Source: JAMOQA01 sp964582785 (GTDB taxonomy: Bacteria > Acidobacteriota > Polarisedimenticolia > J045). Taken from it: a stretch of DNA of 23,002 nt. This document shows, piece by piece, positions 1 to 10,352 of the stretch. The DNA is taken from assembly GCA_964582785.1 (NCBI GenBank), contig CAZOTT010000039.1, positions 1-23,002 of the forward strand. Reading direction: 5' to 3'. A model generated the notes under the pieces. That model did not search any database, was not told the origin of the DNA, and saw only the letters and a list, made by a program, of their open reading frames with translations. Made by a program: the position numbers and the translations under genes. How positions within the stretch are numbered: the stretch's first letter is position 1; each line of letters begins with the position of its first letter.

Positions 1-845
1 AGCGGGAATCGATCTCGTCCCGGATCGCGCTGCTGGACCGGGAGGAGGAGATCACGCTCCGGTACGCGCCCGCGGACCCGCGGATCTTCTCCCGGCAGGA
101 GATCCTCGCCGCCCGGATCGACCTCGACCTGGTCCGGGCGAAGCGCCGCCACCTGGCCGCGCGCCTGGCCCGTTTCGAGAAGCGGGCGCGGAAGGACCTC
201 GAGATCCTCCGCCTCAGGGAAAGGAACCACCGGACCCGGCTCGAGCAGCTGGAGCGGGCGCGGGAGGCCCTGGTGCTGCGCGCCCCGCACGCGGGGCGGT
301 TCCTGCGGGCGGAGGGCAGGCACGGCCGCATCCGGGCCGGGGAGACGGCCTGGACGGGGGAGGAGATCGGCCGGGTCGCGCGCGAGGGCGGGTTCCGGGC
401 GCGGATCCACGTGCTCGAGTCCGAGGCGGGGGGGCTCGCGGCGGGGCAGCCGGCGGAAGTCTTCCCCGGCGCCGCGCCCGGGCGTTCCTTCCCGGCCCGG
501 GTCCGCTCCGTCGGCACGGTCGCGGTTCCCCGGAACCGGGAATCCCCGGTCCGCTGGTTCGAGGTCATGCTCGACATCGAGGGAGGGGACCCGGCGGCCC
601 TGCCGCTCGGCGGCACGGTGCGGGCGGTGATCCACGCGGCGCGGGAAGAGAACGTCATCGCGGTGCCGGTGCCGGCGCTGTTCGTCCGGGAGGGGAAGGC
701 GTTCGTGCGGGTGCGCGGGCCGGGCGGGAACTTCGTGTCGCGGGAGGTTCGCACCGGCAGGAGCAGCCTGGCCCGCACGGTGATCCTCGAGGGGCTCCGG
801 GAGGGGGAGACGATCGCCCTGGCCGGGCCGGGGGAGGGGCCGTGA
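1..845 (+). CDS. HlyD/MacA-type membrane-fusion (periplasmic adaptor) protein, 3' part
   Basis: The reading frame is open from base 3, so the start lies upstream of the window and about 280 C-terminal residues are visible. The first ~90 are charged and heptad-like (rich in R, E, L), as in the alpha-hairpin of periplasmic adaptors. LRAPHAGRF follows, resembling the second half of the split lipoyl domain (LxAPxxGxv). A beta-barrel region comes next (IHVLESEAGGL, then a stretch around PARVRSVG). The C-terminal part ends with IAVPVPALFVREGKAFVRV, typical of the membrane-proximal domain. Such proteins join an inner-membrane exporter to an outer-membrane channel. The stop overlaps the next start (GTGATG), so the adaptor and the ABC permease are translationally coupled. 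No ATPase or TolC gene is visible here. The family call is firm; the substrate is unknown. Confidence 0.8.
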   Translation, partial: RESISSRIALLDREEEITLRYAPADPRIFSRQEILAARIDLDLVRAKRRHLAARLARFEKRARKDLEILRLRERNHRTRLEQLERAREALVLRAPHAGRFLRAEGRHGRIRAGETAWTGEEIGRVAREGGFRARIHVLESEAGGLAAGQPAEVFPGAAPGRSFPARVRSVGTVAVPRNRESPVRWFEVMLDIEGGDPAALPLGGTVRAVIHAAREENVIAVPVPALFVREGKAFVRVRGPGGNFVSREVRTGRSSLARTVILEGLREGETIALAGPGEGP

Positions 846-2080
846 TGGACTGGCGCACCGGCGCGCGGGAGGCGATCGAGGAGTTCCGCCACCACCGCCT
901 GCGGACGTTCCTGACCCTCCTCGGGATGATCTTCGGGGTCGGGGCGGTGGTCAGCATGCTGGCGGTGGGGGCGGGCGCGCGGCGGGAGGCCCTGCGGGCG
1001 ATCGAGACCCTGGGCCTGCGCACCATCCGGGTGGAGGCGGTTCCCCAGCCGGAGGACCGGCTGCGCGAGATCCGCAAGGACTCGATCGGTCTCAACCTGC
1101 ACGACCTGGCGGTGGCCCTCGAGGTGCTGCCCCGGGCGACCGGGAGCGCCGCCGCCAGGCGGATCAGCGTCTGGGCCCTGCACGCGGACGGGCGCGATGC
1201 CGAGGCGGAGGTCCTGGGCGTCACCCCGGGATGGTTCCCGATGGGACACCTGGCGGCGGCCCGGGGCCGGCTCCTCCGGGAGGGGGACGAGCGGGAACGC
1301 CGGGCGGTGGCGGTCCTCGGTTCCGGGGTGGCGCGGGACCTCTACGGCGACGGGGACCCGCTCGGCCGGCCCCTCCGGGTGAACCACCAGTGGTTCCGGG
1401 TCGTCGGCGTCCTCGCGGACCGGGACCTCGGCCGGCGGGAATTCGAGGGCGTCCCGATCGAGAGTCCCGTCCGGCGCGTCTACGTGCCCCTGGCGACGGC
1501 CCGGGGGGTGTTCCGTTTCCAGCCCCTCGAGGAGGAGATCGACGTCTTCCGCGTCGAGATCGGCGGCGAGGGTCCCGTGCGCCCGGCGGCCCGCGCCCTC
1601 GCGCGCCTCCTGCGCCAGCGGCACCGGGACGTGGCCGACTGGAAGATCGTGCTGCCGGAGGAACTCCTGGCGCGGCACCGGCAGACGCGCCGCATCTTCG
1701 ACGTCGTGATGGCGGCGATCGCCGGCATCTCCCTCCTGGTCGGGGGGATCGGCATCATGAACATCATGCTGGCGAACGTGCTGGAGCGGACGCCGGAGGT
1801 CGGGATCCGCCGGGCGGTGGGGGCTCGGCGTTCCGACATCCGGGGCCAGTTCCTCGCCGAGGCCCTGGGGATCTCCCTCGCCGGGGGAGTCCTCGGGATC
1901 GGCCTCGGCTTCGTCCTGGCATGGGGAATCTCCGCCTGGTCCGGGTGGCCCCTGGCCTGGTCCTGGACGGTCCCGGTGGCGGCGATGGCCGTCTGTACCC
2001 TGGTGGGAGTCGTGTTCGGACTCTACCCGGCCGTGCGGGCCTCGCGGCTCGACCCGATCGAGGCGCTGCGCCGCCGCTGA
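842..2080 (+). CDS. MacB/FtsX-type ABC transporter permease
   Basis: This 412-residue protein has the standard MacB-like layout. TM1 lies at about 22-44, after a short cytoplasmic amphipathic start. A periplasmic core of about 235 residues follows (containing LGSGVARDLYGDGDPLGRPLRV, typical of MacB_PCD). Three TM helices follow at about 287-311, 339-363 and 376-396. The cytoplasmic segment ERTPEVGIRRAVGARRSDI and the ending YPAVRASRLDPIEALR are hallmarks of the family. No ATPase domain is fused, so a separate ATP-binding subunit is expected, probably upstream of the window. It likely acts as a mechanotransmission exporter subunit with the adaptor gene it overlaps. Both GTG (842) and ATG (845) are possible starts. 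Substrates of this family range from lipoproteins to peptides and macrolides, and nothing here narrows the choice. Confidence 0.92.
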   Translation: MMDWRTGAREAIEEFRHHRLRTFLTLLGMIFGVGAVVSMLAVGAGARREALRAIETLGLRTIRVEAVPQPEDRLREIRKDSIGLNLHDLAVALEVLPRATGSAAARRISVWALHADGRDAEAEVLGVTPGWFPMGHLAAARGRLLREGDERERRAVAVLGSGVARDLYGDGDPLGRPLRVNHQWFRVVGVLADRDLGRREFEGVPIESPVRRVYVPLATARGVFRFQPLEEEIDVFRVEIGGEGPVRPAARALARLLRQRHRDVADWKIVLPEELLARHRQTRRIFDVVMAAIAGISLLVGGIGIMNIMLANVLERTPEVGIRRAVGARRSDIRGQFLAEALGISLAGGVLGIGLGFVLAWGISAWSGWPLAWSWTVPVAAMAVCTLVGVVFGLYPAVRASRLDPIEALRRR

Positions 2081-2086
2081 AACCGG

Positions 2087-3871
<1,785 letters not shown>

Positions 3872-3941
3872 GTTCGAGGCTCCGCGCCTTTCCTCCCCCT
3901 CCGGCGTATCGACCGTCGCCCCGGGTCCTGAACCCCGCCGG

Positions 3942-3970
3942 TTGCCCCGGGGGTGGGCGCGGTCCATCAT
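3942..3970 (+). promoter_or_regulatory. Putative sigma70-like promoter of RNase G gene
   Basis: A TTGCCC -35-like hexamer (3942-3947), a 17-bp spacer and a CATCAT -10-like hexamer (3965-3970) lie 30 nt before the ATG. The ribosome binding site GAGGAG follows at about 3986-3994. The hexamers are imperfect, but the spacing is ideal. Confidence 0.4.
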
Positions 3971-3999
3971 CCGGCCGCCCCCCGCACCGAGGAGCCCCC

Positions 4000-5391
4000 A
4001 TGCCCGACACCGCCACCCGGATCGTCGTCGCCCGGGATCTCGGGGAGCGCTGGCTCGCCCTGGTCGAGGCGGGCCGGGTCACCGAGCTGGTCGTCCGGCC
4101 CCTGGCGTCGGGACGCCTGCTGGGGGCGATCTTCCTCGGGCGGGTGGTCCGGCCGGTCCCGGGAGTCGCGGGCGCGTTCGTCGACATCGGGACCGGGAGG
4201 GATGCCTTCCTGCCCGTGCCGGAGGGTGACCCGCCCCGGACCGGGGAGGACCTGCTGGTCCAGGTCACGCGGGAGGCGGACGGCGGCAAGGGCCCCCGGG
4301 TGACCCGGGAAGTCACCCTCCCCGGCTGGCGCCTCGTGCTGGCACCGCGGGTCACCCACCGCGGCGTCAGCCGGAAGATCGGGGACGAGGTGGAGCGGGA
4401 GCGGCTGCGGGCGCTGCTGGACCGGATCGTTCCCGCCGGCGTGGGGGTGATCGCCCGCACCGCGGCGGCGGGGGCGGCGGAGGAGGAACTGCGCGGCGAG
4501 CTGGGGGAACTGCTGGAGCGCTGGGAGGCGATCCGCTCCCGGGCGACCGCGGCACGGGCCCCGCTCCTCCTCCACGAGGAGGAGGACCCGGCCCGGGCCT
4601 TCGTCCGGGACCAGGGGGGGCGGGAGGTGGAGGAGGTCGTCGTCGAGCCCGGGGACGAGGATCTCCTCGCGTCTCTCCCCGGGGAGGGCGGCCGGGCCTC
4701 CGTGCGGCTCCACCGGGGGCCCCTGCCGGCCGTCGAGGCGTTCGGCTTGGACCGGGCCCTCGAGGAGGTCTTCTCCCCCGTCGTGCCCCTGCCGGGGGGA
4801 GGCCGGCTGGTCATCCAGGCCACCGAGGCGATGGTGGCCGTCGATGTCGACTCGGGACGGGACGTTTCCGGCGACAGCCTCGAGGAGACCGCCCTGCGGA
4901 CGAACCTGGAGGCGGCGGAGGAACTCGGTCGCCAGCTCCGCCTCCGGGAGCTCGGGGGGCTGGTCGTCGCCGACTTCATCGACATGCGGCGGGGGACCTC
5001 CCGCCGGGCCCTGGCCGACCGGCTCGCCGCGGTCTTCGCCCGGGACAGGGCGAAGATCCGGTGGGCGCCCCCGGGGGAGTTCACGCTGGTGCGGATCAGC
5101 CGCCAGCGGCGGCGCCCACCCCTGGAGCGGCTGCTCGGCGAAACCTGCCGCTGCTGCGGCCGGGCGATCGTGCCGGCGCCCGCGGCGCGGGCCCGCCGGC
5201 TGCTGCGGCGCCTGCGGGTCCTCGCCCGGTCCGCGCCGGGGGCCCGCTTCCGGATCGCCGCCCCCCCCGCGGTCCTGGCGGAGGCCCGGGACATCGTCCT
5301 CGCCCACGGGGAGGACTCCGGCTTGCCGGACCCCGCGCTCCTCTCGTACCGGGAAGGGGACGAGGCGGTGACCCGCCACGAGCGGGCCTGA
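4000..5391 (+). CDS. rng: Ribonuclease E/G family endoribonuclease
   Basis: This 463-residue protein has the length of RNase G, without the long C-terminal scaffold of E. coli RNase E. An S1-like RNA-binding segment covers ~38-112 (AIFLGRVVRPVPGVAGAFVDIG). The DNase-I-like catalytic subdomain carries the two Mg-binding motifs. AVDVDSGR has D282 and D284, matching E. coli D303 and N305. VVADFIDM has D325, matching E. coli D346. CRCCG at 383-387 matches the Zn-link CxxC that holds the dimer interface. These enzymes cleave single-stranded A/U-rich RNA at 5'-monophosphorylated ends in rRNA maturation and mRNA decay. Asp in place of the second-position Asn in the first metal motif is a modest variation. 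The start is supported by GAGGAG five bases upstream. The gene is divergent from the diguanylate cyclase gene and convergent with the thioesterase gene six bases away. Confidence 0.93.
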   Translation: MPDTATRIVVARDLGERWLALVEAGRVTELVVRPLASGRLLGAIFLGRVVRPVPGVAGAFVDIGTGRDAFLPVPEGDPPRTGEDLLVQVTREADGGKGPRVTREVTLPGWRLVLAPRVTHRGVSRKIGDEVERERLRALLDRIVPAGVGVIARTAAAGAAEEELRGELGELLERWEAIRSRATAARAPLLLHEEEDPARAFVRDQGGREVEEVVVEPGDEDLLASLPGEGGRASVRLHRGPLPAVEAFGLDRALEEVFSPVVPLPGGGRLVIQATEAMVAVDVDSGRDVSGDSLEETALRTNLEAAEELGRQLRLRELGGLVVADFIDMRRGTSRRALADRLAAVFARDRAKIRWAPPGEFTLVRISRQRRRPPLERLLGETCRCCGRAIVPAPAARARRLLRRLRVLARSAPGARFRIAAPPAVLAEARDIVLAHGEDSGLPDPALLSYREGDEAVTRHERA

Positions 5392-5409
5392 GAGCGGTCA
5401 GTACTGCTC
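5392..5409. terminator. Hairpin between convergent rng and thioesterase genes
   Basis: GAGCGGT and ACTGCTC pair over 7 bp (one G-U) around a CAGT loop. The hairpin covers the 6-bp gap and the thioesterase stop codon. There is no T tract; the terminator role is inferred from position. Confidence 0.35.
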
Positions 5410-5877
5410 CCGTGTCGCGAGCCGCCGGCGCCGCCGCTCGGCCGCCCGTTCCATCCGGGCGCGCTCTTCCTCCGTCCCGGGGACCAGCGGCGGAACCGGG
5501 GCCGGCCGCCCGGTGTGATCGATGGCGACCACCGTGACCAGGGCCCGGCAGGTCGTCACCCGCGACCCGGTCACCGGGTCCTCCGCCTCCACCGTGACCC
5601 CGACCTCCATGGAGGTGCGGAACGCGGCGTTGACGATCCCGGTGAGGATGACGATCATGCCCGCCCGGACCGGCCGGAGGAAATCCACCCGGTCGAAGGA
5701 AGCGGTCACGACGGGCAGGTGGGCGTGGCGCATCGCCGCCATGCCGGCGCACTTGTCCGCCAGCGCCAGCAGGCGCCCCCCGAAGATGTGCCCGTAGTTG
5801 TTCGTGTCCGCGGGCAGGACGAGCTCGGTCATCACGGTCCGGCTGGCGGCCGGAGAACGTCCCTCGGTCGGGTTCAT
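5398..5877 (-). CDS. Acyl-CoA thioesterase, hotdog fold (YciA/BACH type)
   Basis: This single hotdog-domain protein has 159 residues, a normal length for YciA-like hydrolases. The signature LPADTNNYGHIFGG (~21-34) followed by LADKCAGMAAMRHA (39-52) matches the N...GG/D active-site region of acyl-CoA hydrolases. VVTASFDRVDFLRPVRAG (56-73) is the next conserved block. The C-terminus (~138-159) is a charged Arg/Glu tail. It would hydrolyse acyl-CoA to free acid and CoA in the cytoplasm; chain-length preference cannot be read. Its ATG overlaps the stop of the reductase gene upstream (ATGA), so the two are translationally coupled and probably cotranscribed. Confidence 0.9.
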   Translation of the reverse strand: MNPTEGRSPAASRTVMTELVLPADTNNYGHIFGGRLLALADKCAGMAAMRHAHLPVVTASFDRVDFLRPVRAGMIVILTGIVNAAFRTSMEVGVTVEAEDPVTGSRVTTCRALVTVVAIDHTGRPAPVPPLVPGTEEERARMERAAERRRRRLATREQY

Positions 5878-7085
5878 GGTCGTGCCTCCGTGGTGCCGCC
5901 CGGCGGGTCCTCGCGGACCCGGAGGGGCAGGTGGCGCCGGGCGAACCGGGACAGGAAGGGCCCCGGTGGTGCTGCTTCCTCGAGGGGACGGGCCCCCGGG
6001 GCGATCTCGCCGGCCGCGGCCATCTCGAGGACCGTGGTCGCCGGGCAGGCCGTGCACCGTTCCATCGCCGTGAAACCGGTCGCCGGGTCTTCCCGGTCGT
6101 GGAGTTCGAGGACGACGCGGGCCGGGCGCCCGCCCCGGGTCCCCGCGACCTCGACCCGGAGGAGCACCAGGTCCGGCACTTCCGGGTGGTCCAGGAGGGG
6201 AGCGAGGAGCCGCAGCAGGAGGTCCCGGGGCCGGACCGTGCCTCCCCGGCCGTCCGGGACGGGTCTCTCCTCGAGGAGGCCCAGCTCGGCGAAGGAACGG
6301 ATCTTCGCCAGGTGTCCCGGCCAGCGCAGCGTGCGGTACTCGAGGACCGCGAGCCGCCCGGCGAGGGTTTCCGGTGCGGTTCCCAGGCCGCCCGAGGTGC
6401 AGAACGCCTCGAGCGTCCCGAGGGGCGGGAACTCGACCGTTTCCTCCCCGGCCAGGGCGGGCACCTCCACCGGCCGGCCGTCGCGGAGCCAGGTCGCGGT
6501 GCCGGAGTACTCGTTCAGCAGCCCTTCCAGGCTGAAGACCGCCCGGTACCCGAGGGGACCGACGGGACGTTCCGGCAGCCCGCCGCACCACGCCCGGGCG
6601 GCGCGGGGCTCGTCCAGGCGCTCCATGCCGGCCAGGATCAGGGTGACGACCAGCCCCGGGGCGAGGCCGGTATCCGGGACGAGGGCGACACCCGCGTCCC
6701 GCGCTTCCCGATCCAGGGCGAGGATCTCCCGGGAAATGGCCGTGTTCCCTCCCAGGTCCACCAGGTGGGTCCGCGCCGCGAGGGCCGCCCGGGCGGCCAC
6801 CGGGCCCAGCCGGTAGGGCAGGGCCGAGACCGCGCCCCCCGTCCCGGCCAGGGCGGGCGCCAGGGCCGCGGGATCCGAGGCGTCCAGCCGGCGGGTCTCG
6901 ACCGGCGCTCCCGGCACCAGCGCGGCGAGGCGCGCCGCCGCCCGGGCGAGACGTTCCGGGTCCGTGTCGACGAGGAGAACCCCCGCCGCCCCGCCGTGGG
7001 AGAGGGCGTCCCAGGCGGCGGCCACCCCCTGCCGGCCCGCGCCGAGGACCGCCACCCGCATCCCCCGGAAACCGGCTTCCTTCAC
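5874..7085 (-). CDS. Saccharopine dehydrogenase-like NAD(P)-binding oxidoreductase
   Basis: This 403-residue protein opens with a Rossmann motif, VAVLGAGRQG (11-20), followed by an acidic cofactor residue in LLVDTDPERL. The family's DxGG-type segment (HLVDLGGNT) and the VPDTGLAPGL stretch typical of the saccharopine dehydrogenase / lysine-ketoglutarate reductase family follow. The C-terminal half holds the substrate domain (SLEGLLNEYSG, then LRWPGHLAKI). These proteins oxidise or reduce amino-acid adducts such as saccharopine, but many homologues have other or unknown substrates, so no pathway is assigned. CTACP near residue 355 is a small Cys pair of unknown role. The GTG start is chosen because GGAGG lies 7 nt upstream; an ATG at 7061 has no comparable site. 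The gene is the first of a two-gene unit with the thioesterase. Confidence 0.85.
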   Translation of the reverse strand: MKEAGFRGMRVAVLGAGRQGVAAAWDALSHGGAAGVLLVDTDPERLARAAARLAALVPGAPVETRRLDASDPAALAPALAGTGGAVSALPYRLGPVAARAALAARTHLVDLGGNTAISREILALDREARDAGVALVPDTGLAPGLVVTLILAGMERLDEPRAARAWCGGLPERPVGPLGYRAVFSLEGLLNEYSGTATWLRDGRPVEVPALAGEETVEFPPLGTLEAFCTSGGLGTAPETLAGRLAVLEYRTLRWPGHLAKIRSFAELGLLEERPVPDGRGGTVRPRDLLLRLLAPLLDHPEVPDLVLLRVEVAGTRGGRPARVVLELHDREDPATGFTAMERCTACPATTVLEMAAAGEIAPGARPLEEAAPPGPFLSRFARRHLPLRVREDPPGGTTEARP

Positions 7086-7270
7086 GTCGTTTCCTCCCGC
7101 CCCGCTTCCGCGGTCGAGCCGGCAACCCGGGCGGACCGCCGCGTCCCCGGCGGGACGACGAAACCGGGCACCGCCGCCCCGGCCCGGGACGGGCGGCCGG
7201 ACGGTTATCGTCCTCCCGGAGCGGCGTCCGACCCCGGGGTCCGCCCATGGTACCCGACCCGGCGCGGTCC

Positions 7271-7276
7271 TACATT
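7271..7276 (+). promoter_or_regulatory. Putative -10 element of rhomboid gene
   Basis: TACATT lies 27 nt before the GTG in an otherwise GC-only stretch. No convincing -35 is seen. The rest of the 217-bp divergent gap (7086-7302) shows only a weak GATAAC on the minus strand (7205-7210). Confidence 0.25.
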
Positions 7277-7302
7277 GCGCCGGGGAGGGCCCGGGAGGGG
7301 TC

Positions 7303-8778
7303 GTGATCCTGCTGCCGATCGGACATGACAGCCAGACGGTTCGTCGCCTGCCGTGGGTGACCTTCGTGACCATGGCCGCCTGCGTGCTGGCCTGGCTGGC
7401 CCTCCTTCCCCGGGTGGAAACGGCCCACGCCCGCCTGGCGGGCGAGTTCGCGCGGACGATGGAGTGGTGGCGGGCCCACCCGGGACTGGCTCCCGACCCC
7501 TGGCTGGTCGACTTCCTCGAGGGGACGGTGGGGACCGGGAACCCGACGCTCCTGTTCCCCGGGGCCCGGAAGGCGGTCCCGCCGGACGATGGCACCGGCA
7601 TCGATCCCCGGGAGGAGTTCGCCCGCCGCGCCGGCGCCCTGCGGGCCGCCGTCGAGGGCCACCCCTGGCACCGGTACGGGCTCGTTCCACGGCATCCGCG
7701 TCTCCTCGCCTTCGCCACGCACATGTTCGTGCACGCCGGGCTCTTCCACCTGCTGGGGAACCTGCTCGTGCTGTTCCTCGTCGGCCCGTTCATCGAGGAC
7801 GCCTGGGGGCGTCCCCTGTACGCCGCGTTCTACACCGGCGCCGGGCTGTTCGCCGCGGCGGCCCACGTGGCCCTGCACCCGGCGTCCGGGATCCCGGTGA
7901 TCGGGGCCTCGGGGGCGATCGCGGGGGTGATGGGCGCCTTCCTCGTGCGGTACTGGCGAACCCGGATGCGGTTCTTCTACATGATCGGCTTCCTGGTCCG
8001 GGGCACCTTCGAGGCCCCCTCCTGGCTGATGCTCTCCCTCTGGCTGGCGATGGAGACCCTCGCGGGGGTGGCGGCCCGCGCCGCCGGGATCACCGCCGGC
8101 ACCGCCCACTGGGCCCACGTCGGAGGATTCGTCTTCGGCGCGGCGTTCGCCTGGGGCGTCCGGCGGTTCCGGGTGGAGGAACGGTTCATCCAGCCCCGGA
8201 TCGAGGCGAAGATCACGACCCGGGCCGCCTCCGCCGAGATTCTCGAGCGGGCCTTCGCCGCCCGGGAGGCCGGGAGGGCGGGGGAGGCCTGCGCCCTGCT
8301 GCTGGAAGCGGCCCGGCGTCATCCCGGCGACCCGGACGTGCCGCCGGCCCTGTGGCAGGTGGCCCTCGAGGCCGGCCGGGCGGAGGAGGCCGCCCCCTTC
8401 GTGGCCCGCTGGATCGAGGGTCGCCTCCGGGCCGGGGCCGCCGACGAGGCGATCGAACAGTGGCGGGAACTCCGGGAAACCGTGCCCGCGGCCCGGCTGG
8501 GGGCGGGGGGGTTCCTCCACCTGGCCCGGGAGCTGGCAAACCGGGGGCACGGGGGGGAGGCCGCGGAGGCGCTCCGGGCCGCGTTCCTCGCGGGAGGCAC
8601 CGGGATGCCCGAGGGGCTCGCCCTCCGGATCGCGGAGGAGGCCCTGGACCTCGACCCCGCCATTTCCGGGGCCGCGGCGCGCCTGCTGCTGGCGCGCGGC
8701 GACCTGGACCCGCAGGTGCGAACCCGGGCCGCGGAGATCGAGGCGCGCGCGGGGGCCCTGCGGCCGGCCGCGAGGTGA
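7303..8778 (+). CDS. Rhomboid-family intramembrane serine protease with C-terminal helical repeats
   Basis: This is a predicted inner-membrane protease of 491 residues. TM1 (~16-36) is followed by a ~95-residue loop before the core. HMFVHAGLFHLLGNLLVLFLVG (140-161) is the rhomboid HxxxHLxxN block. The catalytic dyad is S203 in GASGAIAG and H272 in HWAHVGGFVFG. After the last helix (~268-286) comes a cytoplasmic Ala/Arg/Glu-rich alpha-helical region (~300-491) in TPR-like pairs, such as ILERAFAAREAGRAGEACALL. Rhomboids cut TM segments of client proteins; the tail may recruit partners, but clients are unknown. GTG 7303 follows GGGAGGGG, while an upstream in-frame extension reads as arginine/proline-rich non-coding sequence. 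The gene converges on hisS, 13 bases away. Confidence 0.9.
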   Translation: MILLPIGHDSQTVRRLPWVTFVTMAACVLAWLALLPRVETAHARLAGEFARTMEWWRAHPGLAPDPWLVDFLEGTVGTGNPTLLFPGARKAVPPDDGTGIDPREEFARRAGALRAAVEGHPWHRYGLVPRHPRLLAFATHMFVHAGLFHLLGNLLVLFLVGPFIEDAWGRPLYAAFYTGAGLFAAAAHVALHPASGIPVIGASGAIAGVMGAFLVRYWRTRMRFFYMIGFLVRGTFEAPSWLMLSLWLAMETLAGVAARAAGITAGTAHWAHVGGFVFGAAFAWGVRRFRVEERFIQPRIEAKITTRAASAEILERAFAAREAGRAGEACALLLEAARRHPGDPDVPPALWQVALEAGRAEEAAPFVARWIEGRLRAGAADEAIEQWRELRETVPAARLGAGGFLHLARELANRGHGGEAAEALRAAFLAGGTGMPEGLALRIAEEALDLDPAISGAAARLLLARGDLDPQVRTRAAEIEARAGALRPAAR

Positions 8779-8785
8779 CGGCCGG
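8764..8785. terminator. Hairpin between convergent rhomboid and hisS genes
   Basis: CCGGCCG (8764-8770) and CGGCCGG (8779-8785) form a perfect 7-bp stem. The 8-nt loop contains the rhomboid stop codon. There is no T tract. Confidence 0.4.
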
Positions 8786-8791
8786 AGCGCC

Positions 8792-10258
8792 TCAGCCGGC
8801 GCCGAGGATCTCCCGGATCGTCGCCACCATCCGTTCCCGGGGCACCGTCACCTGGGCGGGCCGTTCCCGCCGCCAGGTGTCCCGGTCCTCCACCTGCCCG
8901 GCGAGCTGCCGGCCCCGGGCCAGGTCCTTGATCGAGACGGTCCCCGCGGCGAACTCGTCCTCCCCGGCGATCACGACGGCCGGCAGCCGCCGCCGGTCCG
9001 CGTACCGGAGCTGCTGTCCGACCCCCTTCCGGCCCGTGTAGACCTCGGCCGCGATCCCCGCCGCGCGAAGCTCACGGGCGAGCCGGACGTATTCCGGCAG
9101 CCGGTCCCGGTCCATCACCGTGACGAGGACCGGGCCCTCCCACGGTTTCTCCCGGCCCCGTTCCAGTTCCTCGAGGGCGGCCAGGAGGCGATCCACGCCG
9201 AGGGCCGCGCCGGTCGCCGGGACGCGGCGGCCCAGGAACCGCTCCACCAGGTCGTCGTACCGGCCGCCCCCCGCGACGGACCCGAAGCGGCGGAGCCGGC
9301 CCTTCCCGTCCGTGATCTCGAAGGTCAGTTCCGCCTCGAAGACCGGCCCGGTGTAGTACCCGAGCCCCCGGACGACCGTCGGGTCGACCACCACCCGGTC
9401 GCTCCCGGCGTCGACGGCGGCCAGCAGCCGGTCGATCTCGGCCAGCTCCGCGAGCCCCTCCTCGCCGACCCTCGAGCCGGCGACCAGCGGCTCCAGCTCG
9501 CCGAGTGTCGCCGCCCGGTCGTCCCGGGAGACGGCGAGGAAGCGGAGGACCGCGTCCACCTGGGCAGGAGACAGCCGGGCCCCGGGGGTGAAGTCGCCGG
9601 AAGGATCCCTGCGGCCCTCGCCCAGGAGGTCCCGGACGCCGTCCATCCCGACCCGGTCGAGCTTGTCGATGGCGCGGACCACGGTGAACCACCGCTCCCC
9701 CCCGGCGAGGTCGATCCCTGCCCTTTCCAGCACGCCGTTCAGGAGCTTCCGGTTGCTGACCCGGAGCAGGTAGTCACCGCGGCGGATCCCGAGGGCCTCG
9801 AAGACCTCGCAGAGGACCTCGAGGATCTCGGCGTCGGCGACCATCTCGGGGGTTCCCACGGTGTCGATGTCGCACTGGGTGAACTCCCGGAAGCGTCCCG
9901 GGCCCGGTTTTTCCTGCCGGAAGACCAGCCCGACCTGGTAACGGCGGTAGGGAAGGGGCAGGTCGGGATACATCGCCACGACCCGGGAAAGGGGCGCCGT
10001 CAGGTCGTACCGCAGGGCGACCCACTCGCCCTTCTCGTCCCGGAAGGCGAAGATCCCTCCCTCGGGCAGGTCCGCGTCCGGCAGGTACTTGCCCAGCACG
10101 TCGGCGTACTCGATGGTCGGGGTCTCGAGGGGGGCGAACCCGTGCCGCTCGTAGACGCCGAGGATCGTCTCGATCATCCGGCGCCGCCGGGCGAGGGTCG
10201 CCCCGAAGATGTCGCGGAATCCCTTGAGAACCCGGGGTTTCGTACGTCGGCCGGCCAT
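8792..10258 (-). CDS. hisS: Histidyl-tRNA synthetase, divergent (alphaproteobacterial/eukaryote-like) type
   Basis: This class II synthetase charges tRNA-His. At 488 residues it is longer than the usual bacterial ~420. The motif 2 region runs VGLVFRQEKPGPGRFREFTQCD (109-130). The loop KPGPGR replaces the RPQKGR of E. coli, and EFTQCDID resembles eukaryotic and alphaproteobacterial enzymes (REFYQCDFD in human). The histidine-binding motif RGLGYYTG is at 297-304. Motif 3 (TGAALGVDRLL) is at 349-359. An anticodon-binding domain (~375-488) starts PVLVTVMDRDRLPEY. The extra length is mostly in the insertion between motif 2 and the HisA motif. The gene lies 94 bases downstream of tRNA-His on the same strand, and that tRNA carries the matching unusual acceptor end. 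The ribosome binding site is weak (GGGGG four bases before the ATG). Confidence 0.96.
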   Translation of the reverse strand: MAGRRTKPRVLKGFRDIFGATLARRRRMIETILGVYERHGFAPLETPTIEYADVLGKYLPDADLPEGGIFAFRDEKGEWVALRYDLTAPLSRVVAMYPDLPLPYRRYQVGLVFRQEKPGPGRFREFTQCDIDTVGTPEMVADAEILEVLCEVFEALGIRRGDYLLRVSNRKLLNGVLERAGIDLAGGERWFTVVRAIDKLDRVGMDGVRDLLGEGRRDPSGDFTPGARLSPAQVDAVLRFLAVSRDDRAATLGELEPLVAGSRVGEEGLAELAEIDRLLAAVDAGSDRVVVDPTVVRGLGYYTGPVFEAELTFEITDGKGRLRRFGSVAGGGRYDDLVERFLGRRVPATGAALGVDRLLAALEELERGREKPWEGPVLVTVMDRDRLPEYVRLARELRAAGIAAEVYTGRKGVGQQLRYADRRRLPAVVIAGEDEFAAGTVSIKDLARGRQLAGQVEDRDTWRRERPAQVTVPRERMVATIREILGAG

Positions 10259-10352
10259 GGAACCCCCGTGGGGGGGCCGGGCGTGCCGGGGCGACCGCGG
10301 GTGCCGCGCCGCCCGGCCCGCCCCGCCTCGTGGCGGTGGTGGACGGAAGAAC

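Noticed and set aside
3872..3970. Upstream ATG of the diguanylate cyclase (33 more residues)
   Set aside because: The added residues are Arg/Gly-rich and start inside the predicted rng promoter. The ATG at 3871 has a closer ribosome binding site.
7086..7302. Possible small gene or regulatory RNA in the divergent gap
   Set aside because: No frame with a ribosome binding site and no strong structure stands out. Only weak promoter-like hexamers are visible.
10259..10352. Possible riboswitch or T-box between tRNA-His and hisS
   Set aside because: Only 94 GC-rich bases with no T-box core sequence or recognisable aptamer. It is a simple tRNA-mRNA spacer as far as I can see.
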